DNA of 34,104 nucleotides from Pseudomonadota bacterium (lineage in GTDB: Bacteria; Pseudomonadota; Gammaproteobacteria; Pseudomonadales; Pseudohongiellaceae). Positions 33,559 through 34,104 of this stretch are shown here, in pieces. Below the pieces are notes generated by a model. The model saw only the letters and a list, made by a program, of their open reading frames with translations. It was not told the origin of the DNA and made no database searches. The stretch's first letter is position 1. Each line of letters starts with the position of its first letter. Made by a program: the position numbers and the translations under genes. Location of the stretch: contig JADFIJ010000007.1 in assembly GCA_022566775.1 (NCBI GenBank), positions 1 through 34,104 on the forward strand, given 5' to 3'.

Positions 33559-34104
33559 GGCGAGGACTCTATAGATGCTGTAGTGCCCGCCGATAGTACT
33601 CAATCCCTGAGCCGTTGTCTCCTGCGGGCACCAATCCTGGGCCTTGCAACCCAGACTCTGGTCAGCTCGCTGGCTGTGCGGGAAGACGACTGATGTGTGG
33701 CTCCAGGCACGTGTTGCAGATCGCCTGCAGGGCGAATCCCAACTAGCGCGACTTCGGGTCGCACGCGCTCTAACACGCGATAATCGGGCTTTCTACCGTA
33801 CTTTAAGAGTAAATGCATCATTTGTTTGTAAGAGCGCGCTTTAGCGCTTTACGCTTATTGTGGTAGAATTCTCGAGGTGGCTTCTCTGGTTTTTGGCACT
33901 AAGGTGCTGAAATCTAAGAGAAGACGCTCGAATGTCCCTGTTCATAGTAGATATTATGCAAGAATCTACGGAATTATAGCATTACGTAATGGTAATATGT
34001 GTCATTAGAAATTAATTCATAAAGGTTTATATACTCGTTGATTGAGTATTTATTATTCATTTATCAAATCGCGTAAATGAAGTATAGATGAACAGCGGTT
34101 TTGC
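33559..34104. other. Non-coding right end: operon leader, tandem 8-mer and long hairpin
   Basis: No supported gene in these 546 bases. The first part should hold the promoter of the minus-strand operon. At 33836-33851 GCGCTTTA is repeated twice in tandem, followed by a partial copy CGCTTA. At 33881-33923 a long imperfect hairpin (CTTCTCT...TTTTTGGCAC, loop TAAG, GTGCTGAAATC...AGAGAAG) has about 18 pairs including G-U. From 33950 on the DNA is very AT-rich, as in a promoter region or an older intergenic stretch. The window ends before any further gene starts. Confidence 0.45.

Noticed and set aside
33600-33821. 73-residue minus-strand ORF upstream of the last operon
   Set aside because: It has no recognisable domain and an Arg-rich random composition; it lies where the operon promoter and leader should be.

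Overview
The window looks like about 33 kb of an environmental, non-enteric gammaproteobacterium, with a chimeric left end. From about 1136 onward the gene order is rlmN-pilF-rodZ-ispG-hisS-yfgM-bamB-der. This is the order known from Pseudomonas and related non-enteric gammaproteobacteria, and the hybrid ndk sits just where the native ndk would be. The first ~1.1 kb does not belong: bases 1 to ~515 read as the 3' end of a planctomycete-type secreted dockerin-like protein, and ~515 to 1134 read as enterobacterial (E. coli-like) pbpC tail, intergenic spacer and the first 74 codons of ndk. The 34-kb length would fit a fosmid insert or a contig assembled with host DNA carry-over; that origin is inference.

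Layout. (1) 1-1134: foreign patchwork. (2) 1135-11351, plus strand: compact housekeeping operon for rRNA/tRNA methylation, type IV pilus assembly, cell shape, isoprenoid synthesis, histidyl-tRNA charging, inner-membrane secretion support, outer-membrane protein assembly and ribosome biogenesis, followed by a PLP-dependent threonine/serine dehydratase. (3) 11459-17260: a metallo-hydrolase, then minus-strand DoxX membrane protein, membrane-anchored DsbA-like thioredoxin-fold protein, DUF3307 membrane protein, and M23 peptidase overlapping the end of xseA. (4) 17322-33558: an accessory region rich in exported redox enzymes. It holds a DAACS-type symporter diverging from an mGDH-like PQQ dehydrogenase, a metallo-beta-lactamase-fold protein with an abnormal metal site, and a small lipoprotein. 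Next come a minus-strand set of PQQ dehydrogenase, membrane-anchored epoxide hydrolase and cytochrome c/sugar dehydrogenase fusion, an exported fumarylacetoacetase-family protein with its own terminator, and a small exported protein built of three 35-residue repeats. It ends with a three-gene minus-strand operon: unknown exported protein, cytochrome c/copper-monooxygenase fusion, cytochrome c/PQQ dehydrogenase.

How the accessory genes may work together: almost every product carries a signal peptide or membrane anchor. Four are PQQ-type propeller enzymes, three carry CXXCH haem sites, and one carries a complete PHM-like copper ligand set. The simplest reading is periplasmic oxidation of organic substrates with electrons passed to c-type cytochromes. 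The actual substrates cannot be read from the sequence, and no PQQ biosynthesis genes are present here. The best leads are the haem-copper monooxygenase operon, the exported FAH-family protein, the three-repeat small protein and the altered-site MBL protein. No tRNA, rRNA, CRISPR array, transposase or phage gene was recognised.
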